Notes: generated by a model from the letters alone, not told the origin. A stretch of DNA of 64,000 nucleotides from Parasponia andersonii (GCA_002914805.1 JXTB01000124.1:650402-714401), one strand, 5' to 3'. Positions 49,901-62,124 are shown, counted from the stretch's first letter. Numbers and translations are program-made.

Positions 49901-50369
49901 TGGCAACCTAAAGTCCATGAACATTCTGTTCAACAAGACTATGGACCCCTGCATCAGTGAATATGGTCTTATGGTGATTGAAAATCAAGACCAGTCAATG
50001 TCTCCAATGAACAGTATAAAAACCGAAGACTTGGATCAAGTCCAATTACCTTACAGCACCTTCAAGGTCGATATCTACGCTTTCGGTGTGATTCTTCTTG
50101 AGCTTTTAACAGGGAAACTAGTTCAGAAAAACGGGTTCGATTTGCCTAATTGGGTACAATCAGTGGTTAGAGAGGAATGGACTGTTGAAGTGTTTGACAA
50201 GGCCTTGATCTCAGAAGGTGCTAGTGAAGAAAGGATTGTTAACTTGTTGCAAGTTGCCTTGAAGTGCATAAATCCTTCCCCAAATGAAAGGCCTACTATG
50301 AGTCAAGTTTCTCAGATGATAAATGCCATTAAAGAAGAGGAGGAGAAATCAATATCCTTTGCACCATAA
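46977..50369 (+). CDS. LRR-III receptor-like kinase, predicted pseudokinase, 2 exons
   Basis: Exons 46977-48303 and 49786-50369 join in frame (GT..AG) to give 636 residues. In order: a signal peptide (about 1-22), an LRR N-terminal cap (SDPCKDNWVGVSC, 57-69), about five leucine-rich repeats (to about 212), a Pro/Ser linker, a transmembrane helix (about 256-278), a basic juxtamembrane segment and a kinase-like domain. The glycine loop is LGRGKNGSLYKV and Lys385 (LAVKRIKDW) is kept. The catalytic loop reads HGNLKSMNIL, with Asn in place of the catalytic Asp, and the DFG position reads EYG, so phosphotransfer is unlikely. This matches the 'probable inactive receptor kinase' group of Arabidopsis (for example At2g26730). 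Ligand and partners are unknown. The single intron sits in the kinase domain, as is usual in this group. Confidence 0.93.
48304..49785. repeat. Receptor-kinase intron with a diverged direct duplication of about 300 bp
   Basis: Two successive segments, about 48320-48605 and 48650-48940, share TATATTTTTGAATTATAACA, poly-A blocks, TTTAAATCTCT, TGTAAAG-CAAA--TAG and GAAAGATAATA in the same order. The rest is AT-rich with a short GTGTGTGTATATATAT run near 49328-49345. Open frames here are low-complexity and not called. Confidence 0.65.
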
Positions 50370-50476
50370 GAGAATGCATAAAGAGAGGAAGTCGATTACT
50401 TTACAAGCTATTTATTTTTGTTATATATGTTTTCAAGACAATACAATTCTTTCTTTCTTTAATGTATTTATAGTTG

Positions 50477-50720
50477 CACTACAAAAAAGGTTGGCTATCA
50501 CGGCGCATGTATGGATGCGCCGTGATAGTACGTAGGATATCACGGTGCCTAACAAATACCGTGATTAACGGTGGGACAATCACAGTATCTATCAAACGCT
50601 GTGGTTTAATAGATATAACGGTGCCTAATAGGCGCCATTATAAACACGGAACAACCACGGCGCTTGCCAGGCGCCGTGGTTTAATGATATAACGGAGCTT
50701 ATGAGGCGCCGTGTTATGGC
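50477..50720. repeat. CACTA left terminal and subterminal repeats
   Basis: The CACTA terminus is followed by about eight GC-rich words such as GCGCCGTGATAG, AGGCGCCGTGG and TAACGGTGCC in both orientations, spaced 20-40 bases apart. Their base composition contrasts sharply with the AT-rich surroundings. Confidence 0.85.
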
Positions 50721-51721
50721 CATAAAAGATCTATAAAATCCAATTTTTCCATTTACACTTCCAACAGCCGCAGCCAACACCCAGTTTTCTCTCATTTTCA
50801 CCATTTTTTCCGGCAAAAAATGTATATTTAAGCTTTTAAACCCATTTTAGTCACTAAAATTAGAGTATCCATTGTTTTAACTACGATTTTAGTCTATTAT
50901 TTTGTATATTTATCATGTTTTAGGTTATATTTTTGAGAGTTTGAATCTAGAATCAAATGGGAAATTTTTGAGCATGCATTGTAATCTTTATTATTGTAAG
51001 TATAAGTTAGATTATTTATTTACTAAAAATCATATTTTTGGCTATGTTTTAGTATTTTAGTGTGAATTAATCCTAATTTTTGATATTATGGTTTATTATT
51101 TTGTACGTTGATGGTAGGTATTGATATACACAATATTTTTTTTATTTATTTTAGGTGAGTTCATTTAGTTGTAAAACATTTTAAATTGAAGGTATGTTCT
51201 ATTAATTTCTACCAATTTCATGTTTATTTACTAGAAATCATAATTTGAGTTTTTTTTTTCATCCTTAGTTTCAATTAATTCAAATTCATGTTATTTTAAT
51301 TTATTGTTGTGTAGTTTTTATAAATTTACGAATTTAATTTTTTTAATTATTTTAGGTGAAATCATGTGGAGTTTGACTTGAGATCTTAATTTCTACTAAT
51401 TTCATGTTTTAGATATTGAGTTTATTATTTGTATTGATATTATTTTGTCATAAGTTATGTTTGGTTAATTGGCAACTTGTTTGAAATAAAAGAGACTATT
51501 TAAAAAATAAATTAAGTTCTCAATTTAATAGTACTTGAAGTATGAGAATAATTTTAAATAAGGGGTAATATATTATTGGTGTTTTTAGGTACTCAATTGG
51601 TTAGTGCTATAAATAGGGGAGATTATGTGCAATTTTATATTGTACTTAATTTAGTTAGTTTTTTATATTAGTTGTTTAAGTTTTGTTTTATTTTTTTATT
51701 TGTTTTTCAATTGTGCTTAGA

Positions 51722-53760
51722 ATGGATAAGGAATGGATGTTGGCAGATAGACTATCGACTGAGTATAGAAAGGGAGTTGATAGTTTTTTGGAGTTTGCTC
51801 TTGAAAATGTCAAAGATTCCAATTTAATTCCATGCCTATGTATTAAATGTGGAAATTTGCAAAAGCTAGATGTTAAAAGGATAAAAGAACACTTATATTT
51901 CAATGGAATAGATCAAAGTTACAAACAATGGATTTGGCATGGTGAAAATGTTCTAATTACCGGATTTTCGTCAAAAAAGTGTATAAGAGATGATTATGAG
52001 TTACATTTAAATGATGATCTTTTTGAAATGATTGATAATGCACAGTATGAAACAGATGTAGATCCTATTAAGTTTCAATCATTACTTAATAATGCTGATA
52101 AACCGATCTACCCGGTTGTATGAAATTTACAAAGTTGCCTGCATTATTGAAATTGTATAATTTGAAAACAAGATATGGATGGAGTGATAAGAGTTTTTCA
52201 GACTTGTTAGCTTTACTAGAAGAGATATTGCCAAATGAGAATGAGATGCTACCTTCCTTTTATGAGGCCAAAAAGTCTTTATGCTCATTGGGTATGCAAC
52301 ATGAGAAAATTCACGCTAGCCCAAATGATTATATTTTATATCGAAAGAAATTTAAAGATGCAATTTGTTGTCTAGTATGTGGTGAGCCTAAGTGGCAACA
52401 GAATAAGAATAAGAATTCTAAAGAGGTAAAAATTGGAACCCTTGCTAAGATTTTGTGGTATATTTCTCCAATTCCTCATTTTACCCATCTATTCCAAAAT
52501 CGTGAGCATGCTAAAGATCTAATATGGTATGCGAATGAGAGGATAGAAGGTGGTAAACTTAGACATCCAGCCGATTCATCGGCTTATAAAATAATAGATT
52601 ACAAATGGCCTTCTTTTGGAAGTGATCCAAGGAATCTTCGTCTTGGTCTATCTGCATATGGTATTAATCCTCATACAACTTTAAGTAGCAAATATAGTTG
52701 TTGGCCTGTAATACTTGTAATCTATAATCTTCCTCCATGGTTGTGTATGAAAAGAAATTTTACACTTCTTACAATGTTAATATCAAGACCTAGACAACCT
52801 AGTAATGACATTGATGTATATTTAGCCCTGTTGATTGATGACTTGAACAGTTTGTAGAATAATGGTATGAAAGCTTATGATGCATATAAGAATGAAGATT
52901 TTACTCTCAAGGCTGTGTTACTATGGACAATCAATGACTTCCTTGCATATGGGAATTTGTCTGGATTTTTTACTAAAGGATATAAAGCATGTCTTATTTA
53001 TGATGAGAAAACAAGTTGTCAGTTCTTAACACATGCTAGAAAATTGAGTTACATGGGGCATATATGATTTTTACCTCGCAAACATACATACAGAAATTGG
53101 AAAAAAATATTTAATAGTTCTCAAGAATTTGAATTGGTACCACAATCTATAACTGGAATAGAGATACTAAAAACAGTCTCTAAGCTCGAATTTAGGATTA
53201 GAAGGTTAAAATAAGTGATATCAGTAAGAAAAGAAAAAAACGCAATAATGTGAAGGTTGAAAAACCCCAAAGAGTTGTTGGAAGAAGAAATCTATATTCT
53301 TTGAGTTGGAGTATTGGTGACATTTACTTCTGAGACATAACTTAGATGTCATGCATATTGAGAAGAATATATGTGATAGTATAATTGGAACTTTGTTAAA
53401 TATTCCAGGGAAGATTAAGGATAGTATTGGTGTCTGTATGGATCTTGTTGACATAGGTGTTCGAAAAGAGTTAGCTCCTAAAGAAGGGGAGAAGCGAACG
53501 TATTTACCCTTGGCTTACTTTACATTGAAAAATGAAGAAAAATATCAATTGTGTCAATCTTTATTTAATGCGAAGATTCCTGAAGGCTATTCTTCTAATA
53601 TTAGAATATTAGTGGATATAAATAATTTGAAACTAGTTGGACTTAAATCTCATGATTGTACACTAATGCAACATCTGCTTCTTATAGCGATCAGGTCTGT
53701 ATTACCTAAACATGTTCGATATGCAATCACTAAATTATGCTTATTTTGAGTGGATTTCAT
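51722..53760 (+). pseudogene. CACTA TNP2-like transposase (Transposase_21), broken
   Basis: Starting at the ATG at 51722, MDKEWMLADRLSTEY opens a transposase-associated domain (PF13963-like, LIPCLCIKCGN, HLYFNGIDQSY). It continues into Transposase_21 wording (YGWSDKSFSDLLALL, CLVCGEPKWQ, LRLGLSAYGINPH, AVLLWTINDFLAYGNLSG, MHIEKNICDSIIGTLLNIPG). A one-base shift lies near 52110, where YPV-stop should read on as YPGC-type sequence. A TAG at about 52856 stands where the family has Trp, and a TGA near 53067 where it has Arg. These fit decay by point mutation after the element stopped moving. The C-terminal DUF4218-type part lies at 53351-53749. Confidence 0.85.
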
Positions 53761-54020
53761 TCTAAGGTGGTCGATGTATCCAAGTTAGACGATCTACAAC
53801 GTGAATTTGTTGTAACATTGTGCATGTTCGAGCAGTTTTTTCCTCCTAGTTTTTTTGATATAATGATATCTTACTGTACATTTGGTTAGAGAAGTGAAGT
53901 TATGTGGTCCTGTTTATTTGAGATGGATGTATCCATTTGAGAGATACATGAAAATTCTAAAAGAATATGTTAGAAATTGAAGCTGGCCAGAAGGATGCAT
54001 TGTAGAGTGTTATATCGCAG

Positions 54021-54285
54021 NNNNNNNNNNNNNNNNNNNNNNNNNNNNNNNNNNNNNNNNNNNNNNNNNNNNNNNNNNNNNNNNNNNNNNNNNNNNNNNN
54101 NNNNNNNNNNNNNNNNNNNNNNNNNNNNNNNNNNNNNNNNNNNNNNNNNNNNNNNNNNNNNNNNNNNNNNNNNNNNNNNNNNNNNNNNNNNNNNNNNNNN
54201 NNNNNNNNNNNNNNNNNNNNNNNNNNNNNNNNNNNNNNNNNNNNNNNNNNNNNNNNNNNNNNNNNNNNNNNNNNNNNNNNNNNNN
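54021..54285. other. Assembly gap (265 N)
   Basis: The run of N bases falls inside the CACTA transposase between the DUF4218-like and DUF4216-like parts. Its true length is unknown. Confidence 1.
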
Positions 54286-54720
54286 GATATGGTATACTAT
54301 GGCGTTATCAAGGAAATTTGGGAACTTGATTTTGTCCCATTTCGGTTGCCGGTATTTATGTGTCAATGGGTGGAGAGTAACCATGAGGTTAGAGAAGATG
54401 AGTTAGGCTTTACTTTAGTTGATCTAAACTGGATAGGTCACAAGAATGATCCATTTATAATGGCAACACAAGCAAAACAAGTATTTTACGTCAATGATCC
54501 ATTTGATGCTCGATGGTCAATTAATCTTGCAACAAAACCGAAAGAATATCAAAATTTATGAGTTGAAGATGAGAATGAAATACTTGTTGCTCATGAAATA
54601 TTCTCAAAAAGAGTTTCAGTAGAGGCTTTGATAGAAGACATTAATGAAGGTGATGTTACATATTTACGAGATGATGGTGAAGGTATTTGGGTTGATAATC
54701 AAAGAAAGAAACTAATGAGG
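54286..54720 (+). pseudogene. CACTA transposase C-terminal DUF4216-like region
   Basis: Immediately after the gap the frame reads YYGVIKEIWELDFV, GFTLVDLNWIGHKNDPFIMA and QAKQVFYVNDPFDARWSINL, the wording of DUF4216 that ends many plant TNP2 proteins. A stop follows at about 54559-54561. A second stretch from 54628 (DINEGDVTYLRDDGEGIWVD) continues the same domain. Incomplete because of the gap. Confidence 0.75.
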
Positions 54721-54884
54721 TACAAATCGAATAAGTTATATTTTTTTGTTTCATTTTTATATCTTTATGGATTGATATTTTGTTTTTTTAAATATATTAT
54801 CTCTTATATTTACATGCTTATTATTTTCTATCTTAATTTTTGATCAATATTTATGGTTTTATTATTTAACAGATAATTATTGAC

Positions 54885-55728
54885 ATGGAAAATAAAGGTG
54901 AAGAAGATGTTTATCAATTTACACCATCACAAAGTAGTCAAGGTGAAAAAAAAAACATAAAAAGAAACCAATAGGAACAACTCAAATGAAGGAGTTGATT
55001 ATAAAAAGAAGTGATAACAAAAAAGAAGTTATCGTATACAATGAATGGGGACAACCAAATAGGGATGAAGGTAAATATTTGGCGAGCTTTTGTGGCATTA
55101 TGGTTCGTCACAAGATTCCAATCAATATTGATAACTGGACACTTATACCAAAGGACCTAAAAAATAAGCTTTGGTATATAATATTGGTATGAACATGAAT
55201 CTTTCTATTTCATATTGATTAGAATATATATTAGGTATTAACATTATTTCTTTTACATTATAGGAAACATTTGTATTGAACTACAAAGCAAAAAAAGAAA
55301 CTTAAAAAAGTTGTAGGAAAATGTGGAGAGATTTTAAGTCTAGGATTACAACTGAACTGATTTATGAGTATAGACATACTTGTCCAGAGTTATTAAAGCA
55401 CCCTCCAGCATCATATGCACCATGGATTGAACCTAAAGTTTGGGATGAGTTTGTTAAGAAAAGACTAAGTGCAGAATGAAAGGAAGCTAGGAAAGTACAA
55501 CAGGGAATAGCAACGCAAAATAAATATCCACATTGTATGTCTCGCTTGGGTTATGCTAGATTAGAAGCTAAGATTGAAAAAGAAGAGGGCCGATGTAGCA
55601 TTGATAGATCCGAGCTATGGAGTAGAGGACGTGTATCAAAAAAAGGAGGTTATACTGAGGAAATCAAAGTGATAGTTGATAGAATTGTAAGTTGCTTATT
55701 ACAATATATTGATTATATTAATTTGTAA
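54885..55728 (+). pseudogene. CACTA second gene: Transposase_24 (Ptta/En/Spm)-like, broken
   Basis: Separate open stretches carry EWGQPNRDEGKYLASFCGIM and MVRHKIPINIDNW (54986-55190), then WRDFKSRITTELIYEY and PHCMSRLGYARLEAKIEKEE (55321-55700). This is the layout of the Transposase_24 family encoded next to TNP2 in plant CACTA elements. The pieces are separated by an intron-like stretch (55191-55264) and by stops. Confidence 0.7.
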
Positions 55729-56198
55729 TTTTGTTAAAAATATAACATAGTCTAATGTTCAATTCTATACATATTTTGTAGGAAGATTATACTCAACAGT
55801 TCCAAGAAGGAAATCTTGAGATAGACGGTTCTAATGATATCTTAATAATGGCTTTAGGTACTTCTGAATATTCTGGACGTGTACGGGGAATGGGATTTCA
55901 CGTTAGCCACAGACAATATTTTCATCAACCTGCTCCTATAAAGAAGTAATAATCATTTGATTTGAAACAATGACAAGATGAACAAATACGCAAGATGTAA
56001 CAAATGCTTAAAGAACAAGAAGAACGGTTCATGAAAAAAATTGCTAAGATTCAAGCAGGACAACAAAGTAATGTTGGTGGTTCTATATAACTCCTTCACA
56101 GCCAGAAGTTCAAAGGGAAGAAGTGCAACCACAAGAGATACATATAAATCCAATGGTGGTTGTAGGAATATCTTGACGACTCAAAAAAGTATGTTTAT

Positions 56199-57450
56199 AT
56201 GAGTTTCTTTCTTATTTGTTTATTAACTACTTGTATTTATAAATTGTGTTTGATTTTCTATATTGTAGAATCGAGCTTGCAAGCTTGCAGTGGGCGTGAT
56301 AACATAGTTACTTTAGGACATGTACAAGAGTCAACCTCATCAACTATTATTCACGACAGAGAATTGAGGGAGCATAATTTTCGTGTATCAGTAGAGGTTG
56401 TTTTTGATGCTACAGCCCTAATTCCTATTCCAAATCTAGATGATGATGCAAGGTTAGTAAGTGACGCACTTAGATCGCATCTTATATGGCCTAAGATGCT
56501 TGTCATCTTTGAAGATAATTTGGTATGCAGACATATTTTCCAAATAAATTCATCCTTTAATGAATTCTAATGTGAATTATTAACTTGTTTGTTAACATTT
56601 CATCATTTACTTGGATTTTAGGAGTTTAATGATATAAATAGGCATTAAATAGGAAAGACTAAATCTTCACAACCACAGCCACTTCAAACACAAGAAAGAG
56701 TACATCCACAAAGAAAGAAAGCGGAATCTGTTACACAAACACAGTTTAGATTTATTGATGGTACACCAGCTTCTATAAAATTACTATTGAATACTATTCA
56801 AGGAGCGGATGAAGGTGTTGTTATTCATGTTCCCTTTGATGAAGAAATGTTTGGTGAAGCTTTTCATTTGCCCGTGTTCAAAGAAGACATAATTGAGTTT
56901 TGCATATTACAATAGATTGGGGCCGTACCTATTACGTTATACATGAGGTAAGAAGTTTATTTTTTTATATATATATATATATATAGAACTTCATATATAT
57001 ACATGTATTTATAGTTGGCAATTATATAATACAACACTTAATTCATAATGCATTTTGTACTTATAGGTATTTACACTATTTAGTGACCCAATATGGCTAT
57101 CAAGATAGGTATATGTTCATGGATCCTAGTGCAGTTGCTACACAAGGTGGTCCACGTGAGGATCGTGCTATAAGTTTAGCAACCCGGATGTTATCCATGG
57201 AGAATCAACATCAATTTTTAATTACACTTTGGAATCATGAGTAAAATTTTAAACTTAACAAATTGTCATATCAACTACTTCCTATATTAAGTTAAGTGTT
57301 ATATTATTAATAATCTTTATCATCAATTTTATGAGTATGGAATATTGGATGTTGCTTATCATTTATCCTCTCAAAGATTATGCATGGTTTCTAAATCCTC
57401 TCGGCTTAGCTCTCCGTGAGGAAATTAGTTTAACAATAATCGAGTAAGTT
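56199..57450 (+). pseudogene. CACTA-carried Ulp1-like (C48) protease relic
   Basis: Scattered plus-strand phrases include IPFDEEMFGEAFHLPVFKED-like wording near 56830-56900, VPITLYMR at 56925-56950, YLHYLVTQYGYQDRYMFMDP near 57064-57125, and EYWMLLIIYPLKDYAWFLNP near 57338-57400. The last resembles the HWxLLVIxxxxxxVxxLDPL core of Ulp1/SENP proteases, with Tyr where the family has His. Ulp1-like proteases are known passengers of plant CACTA and MULE elements. No continuous frame remains. Confidence 0.55.
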
Positions 57451-58406
57451 CTCTAATAGTTCAGTTTGTTATAGTTCAGTTTCTTATGGTTGCTATTGCT
57501 AATCTTTTATTCTTGTGTTTGCACATTTCCAATTCAAAGTGCATTCAACATATATAATATAGAAAAAAAGGAAGAAAGGAAGACCAAATGGTCCAGTTTA
57601 TAAGTTAATAAAGATACTAAACTTGAATTAATAACACTTGTTGGGTGGAAGATTAATTAAAACTACTTATGTTTATTTTATGCTTATATATAGTACCCAA
57701 GACAACCGACAAGTGTTGAGTACGGATTCTACATATGTAAATTTATGAGAGAAGTCATTGAACGAGTCAATGTTAAATCATTTACCATAATGGTATGTAA
57801 CCATATGTTTTATTAGTTCTCTTCTAATTTATAGTTTGATTGATCACTTTTTAACAAATAAGGTGTTTGAATTTGTAGTTTAATGGACAAAATTTCTATA
57901 CAAAGGATGATATCATCGGACTTCTTGAAAAGTGGGTTGAAGAACTAATACAATTTCTCATTTGAGGTTTTTAATATTTATTTATTTAAACTATGTAGTC
58001 TTTGATGATCATATTAGTTTGGCTTAGAAAACTAATGTTTATATATACTTAGTTTATAGACTATATGGATATGATTATGATCAAGTTATTATGTTAACTT
58101 AATATTAGTATGTAAATTTATATATATACTCCATTTTATTTGAAATATTTGGTGTATATAATGAATTTGGATTACATTTATAAAATTCCAAGGGGTAATA
58201 TAGACAAAAATATTACAAATACTCCCTGGAAATATATACCAAAGCGCCTTGCAGGCACCGTGAAAGAGATCTTCCATGGTGCCTTATAAGTGCTTTGGTA
58301 GCCAAAGCTTATTACGGTATCTGGAACCAAGACGCTTTTGTGAGTGCCGTGAAAAGTATTTTAAGATACTTATAAAGCACCTTGAAAGGTCTTTTTTGTT
58401 GTAGTG

Positions 58407-61032
58407 TTATGTTCCACTTTCGAGATATTCTACCACTTTGATCGATAACTGTTGATGGATTAAAACAGAAAATTGAAAGAAATTTTGTTTCAGATGAGAT
58501 TATGAGAACTTATACGTGAATATTGAGAAAACTATTGCTAATATCATATTTCAAGCATGCTTAAGAGGATCTTACTATTGAAAACTCTTGTTATGTGAGA
58601 GGACTTTCTTGTTTGAAGATTGTTGGTTAAGTCTTACTAATAATTTGTGATACACTTTTTCTAGCACTTGGCTACAACTTTGATTTTGCTTTGATAGGAT
58701 AAAAGAAAAACTATAACTATGCTATAGACGTCTGAGATGCTAAACATCGCACACTATTTAAAAGTATGAGTTACAACAAAATTTATTATATATAAGTTCT
58801 ATATTTTTATTAATTTGTGGTACTTTACTTTACTCCTTGTGTACTTTTAGCATTTTATGCGAAAGATAGAGAGAGCAAGATAATATAATTGGCCTATTGG
58901 GCCACTTTACCTGATTAATGATAATTTTTTTATTTGTTAAGTGTTTTCCTCCCATCAGTCTACTATTTTGTCTTTGATAGAGAAAAAGGATGCTTAGTCA
59001 TTCAGTATTGGTAGAAATATCCAAAGATGCTCAAGTAGACGTGACAAAAATTAGGGAGAAAAGAAGTATTAAATCCAACCCCCACCTCCCTTTGAAGTGA
59101 GAAAAAAGGAGGTAGTCGTGGTTCATAAAAATAAACCATTTTGTAGGTTATAGTTTCTCAATGATACATGTGAGGTTTTTTCAGCAAGAGTCATGTGATT
59201 TAAAAAACTAGTATTTTAAGATAAATGGATACTCGTTTTAGTGTCTAATATTCTTCTTGATTTTTCTTTTCTCTCACTAGAAGACAAGTTGGACTTTCCC
59301 TTGCTCACGGGTGACCAAGAATTTTCTTATAATATATGTGTCATAACATAAGACATATTATAATATGTATCTAAAATTAGCATAAATGTGAGTTTAATAA
59401 TTTTGATAGAGACATGAAAAATAAAACCATTCACATAACAGCACATGGGCCAATCAAAATTCTTTTGACCGTCTAAATGGTAGTGGTAGGTAAGAATTAC
59501 TAACATAATATAAAATGGTTAAACTATTACCTTTTGTGATCAGTTGTAATCACCTATTTCTGGGCAAAATCATGAACTTCATTTAGTGCCATGCGTGAAA
59601 GGTAACAGAAAATTAAATGCTTGACCCCACCATCCCATTTTGTCTAAAAACTTTTGAGATTTCTCTCTATTTCACATCATATCTATCTGAATTATTTGAG
59701 CAAATGGATGGTTCATTGTGTCTTTCGCTTTTTTGCACAGATCCAAAACTTATTGTCTGGGTCAAGTTTGTTCAGTTCAGACCCGATTACATAAAATGTC
59801 AAAACTTTGCATGAAAATATGACTGTCAACCAATTTTGTTCCTTGCTCATCCCACTTATGTTCGTTACCATGAGTCATTTATTGGATTTATAATTTTTAT
59901 TAAAAACTACTGACTACAGTCGCGTCCAGCCTGATGTCCATTCTATTATTTGTCTTCGTAGTTATATGGTTAATACATTTTTAGTTCTTGTCAGGCTATA
60001 CTTATTAACGATTGAAACGTGATAGTCACGAATGACTTAATTGTCCATTCTTTGTAAATAATCAATGTGGCTCAGTGGTGGGACAAATATCACGATAGTC
60101 ACAGATAAATTCTCAAAGCACGGCCTTAACCAAAATCAATTTACCTTGCTTTTGCCTCATTATTAGGACTTGTGTGGCACTACTAAGAAATTGACACTAA
60201 AAAAGTCATGCCTAAAATAGTGAAAAAGTGCCTTGATTAGCAGGGTATGAACAGGGCAATCATCATTAAAGGGTAATGATTTCTTTTATAAATTTTGATG
60301 AGTAAAGAAGTGTGACAGAACAGAACACTGTGGAAAACACAACCGGGGTGGCGGTGGACCTCACAATAATTCTTGCCCTACTTTCCTAGTGATTTTCACC
60401 ATATTCTTTTGCAGCTTTACACTGTTAAGTAGGTTTTTTTTTTAAAAAAAAAAAGGGAAAAAAATCATAAGGAAGACAAGTAGCTTTCTACTAATCTATG
60501 CTCCGATCTGGGCTTTGTTGAGTTTGGTTAAAAGAGTAACCGAAATTTTATATAAAGCTATAGAATGTCAACTTGAAGGTTTGCTAGTCATTATCAAAAT
60601 GGTACTATACACTTCCTTCTGAAATCTTCATAGCCACTCCCTGCCGTACCTACCTTTGCCCAGTTATATGTATAACAATATAATCAAAAGAAAAAAGCCC
60701 ATGTAGGAACTTCTGAGGCGCATAAAGATTTCAAAACCAGAACCAATCATCACTATTCACCAACCAAAGACACTGAGGTCTCACTCATTGTTTCATGTGT
60801 AGTCTCCATATTATTAAGGTAGGTACTCTAAAATCTTAACAATTCCTTTATGCTCCAAAAATTCCTTAACCCTTTTCTATTTTGTTCTACTCTTTCCTTC
60901 TCACTACACAGCTTAAAGCAAACAATGTTCTCATGAAGCTAAGAAATTAGCAAGAGTGGTGTATTTTTGAGTGTGTAATATCAGAAACCAGAAAAGTAAA
61001 TTTTGTGCTTTATTGCATTGTTATCACTTGAC
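58407..61032. other. Intergenic and ATL upstream region
   Basis: AT-rich sequence without recognised genes or repeats for 2.6 kb. The open frame at 59617-59814 has no family resemblance. The last 300 bases are the likely promoter and leader of the RING-H2 gene, pyrimidine-rich near 60860-60910; I see no decisive TATA box. Confidence 0.5.
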
Positions 61033-62124
61033 ATGTCTAGAATCTCACTCAAGTTTGAGAACAAAAATGGTAATATTGTTCACCCGGATCCTCTTCTACC
61101 TCCTTCTCCTCCTCCTCCATTTTCAGTTCCTTCTCATAATTCTAATGGGCATGTACCACCAACCCCACCATCCTCATCTCTATGCAGAATCAGCCCAGTT
61201 CTTCTTTTGGTCATAGTACTTCTAACTGTTATCTTCTTCATTTCTGGTCTGGTCCATTTGCTACTTAGATTTCTCATGAAAAGGCAATCATCCTCACCAA
61301 TCTATCAATCTACTCGATACCAAGAAAGCTCTGGCACTCATGCTCTTCAAAGACAGCTTAGGCAGCTCTTTCGCTTACATGACTCGGGTCTAGACCAAGC
61401 CATTATAGACGCTTTACCTGTTTTCTGCTATAAAGAAATTATGGGTTCAAAGGAGCCATTTGATTGTGCTGTTTGTTTATGTGAATTCTCTGACCAAGAT
61501 GAGCTGAGGTTGCTTCCACCATGTGGCCATGCTTTTCACATCCGTTGTATTGATACATGGCTTCTATCAAATTCAACATGCCCACTTTGTAGAAGGACCC
61601 TTTTAAGATCTGATCTTTTCATGGAAAATTCAATGCTGAACTTTGATGATTCTGTTGAAATGTCAAGTGTGATCCGAAGTGATGGAGAGAATAGGCACTC
61701 AAGCAACCAGGAAAACATCGGTGGGAAGCGAGTGTTTTCAGTAAGACTTGGGAAATATAGAAGTGTAAATAGTGGAGTGGAAGGTGGATCAAGAGTGGGA
61801 GAGACCAGTATTAGTTGTAACTTGGATGCTAGGAGATGTTACTCAATGGGAACATTTCAGTATGTGGTTGGTGACTCGAATTTGCGAGTGGTTAAGTTTG
61901 TCAGAGAGGGAGTTCATCGAGGAAAACTTTCGGCGAATGGAGATGTGGAGGGAAAGAAAATCAGTAGCAGGCAAAAGGGTGATAGCTTGTCTGTCTCAAA
62001 GATCTGGCTGTGGTCCAAAAACAGCAGATTCCCTAGTTGTTCTGATACTGAAATTAGTATGCCAACCTCTTTAAATGTAAGTTTTCCAATCAGTAATGAA
62101 ACTCACGCTATACAAATGGTATAA
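61033..62124 (+). CDS. ATL46: RING-H2 finger E3 ubiquitin ligase, ATL46-type
   Basis: This is an intronless gene of 363 residues. The start MSRISLKFENKNGNIVHP parallels the N-terminus of Arabidopsis ATL46. A Pro-rich segment (20-47) precedes a transmembrane helix (about 54-77). The family GLD motif follows (DSGLDQAIIDALPVFCYKEI, 117-136), and then a complete RING-H2 (Cys145 to Cys186: CAVC, CGHAFHIRC, CPLC). The C-terminal tail keeps SVRLGKYRSV, NLDARRCYSMGTFQYV and SLSVSKIWLW, blocks specific to the ATL46/47/48 group. ATL proteins are membrane-anchored E3 ligases that take ubiquitin from E2 enzymes; the substrate is unknown. Lack of introns is usual for ATL genes. I see no defect. Confidence 0.93.
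   Translation: MSRISLKFENKNGNIVHPDPLLPPSPPPPFSVPSHNSNGHVPPTPPSSSLCRISPVLLLVIVLLTVIFFISGLVHLLLRFLMKRQSSSPIYQSTRYQESSGTHALQRQLRQLFRLHDSGLDQAIIDALPVFCYKEIMGSKEPFDCAVCLCEFSDQDELRLLPPCGHAFHIRCIDTWLLSNSTCPLCRRTLLRSDLFMENSMLNFDDSVEMSSVIRSDGENRHSSNQENIGGKRVFSVRLGKYRSVNSGVEGGSRVGETSISCNLDARRCYSMGTFQYVVGDSNLRVVKFVREGVHRGKLSANGDVEGKKISSRQKGDSLSVSKIWLWSKNSRFPSCSDTEISMPTSLNVSFPISNETHAIQMV

Larger units (their letters stand above)
50477..58406 (+). mobile_element. CACTA (En/Spm-type) DNA transposon, nearly complete, degenerate
   Basis: The left end reads CACTACAAAAAAGG and the right end, on the minus strand, CACTACAACAAAAAAGACC. The 3-base flanks are TTG and TTA, a near match. Subterminal repeats of GGCGCCGTG and CACGGTGCC type occur at 50500-50720 and, more diverged, at 58240-58390; these are the usual binding-site arrays of CACTA transposases. 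The interior holds a TNP2-type transposase (from 51722), Transposase_24-type sequence and an Ulp1-like protease relic, all on the plus strand. The coding parts carry several stops and shifts, so it is not expected to be autonomous. It starts 107 bases after the receptor-kinase stop codon, probably in that gene's 3' UTR. Confidence 0.92.
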
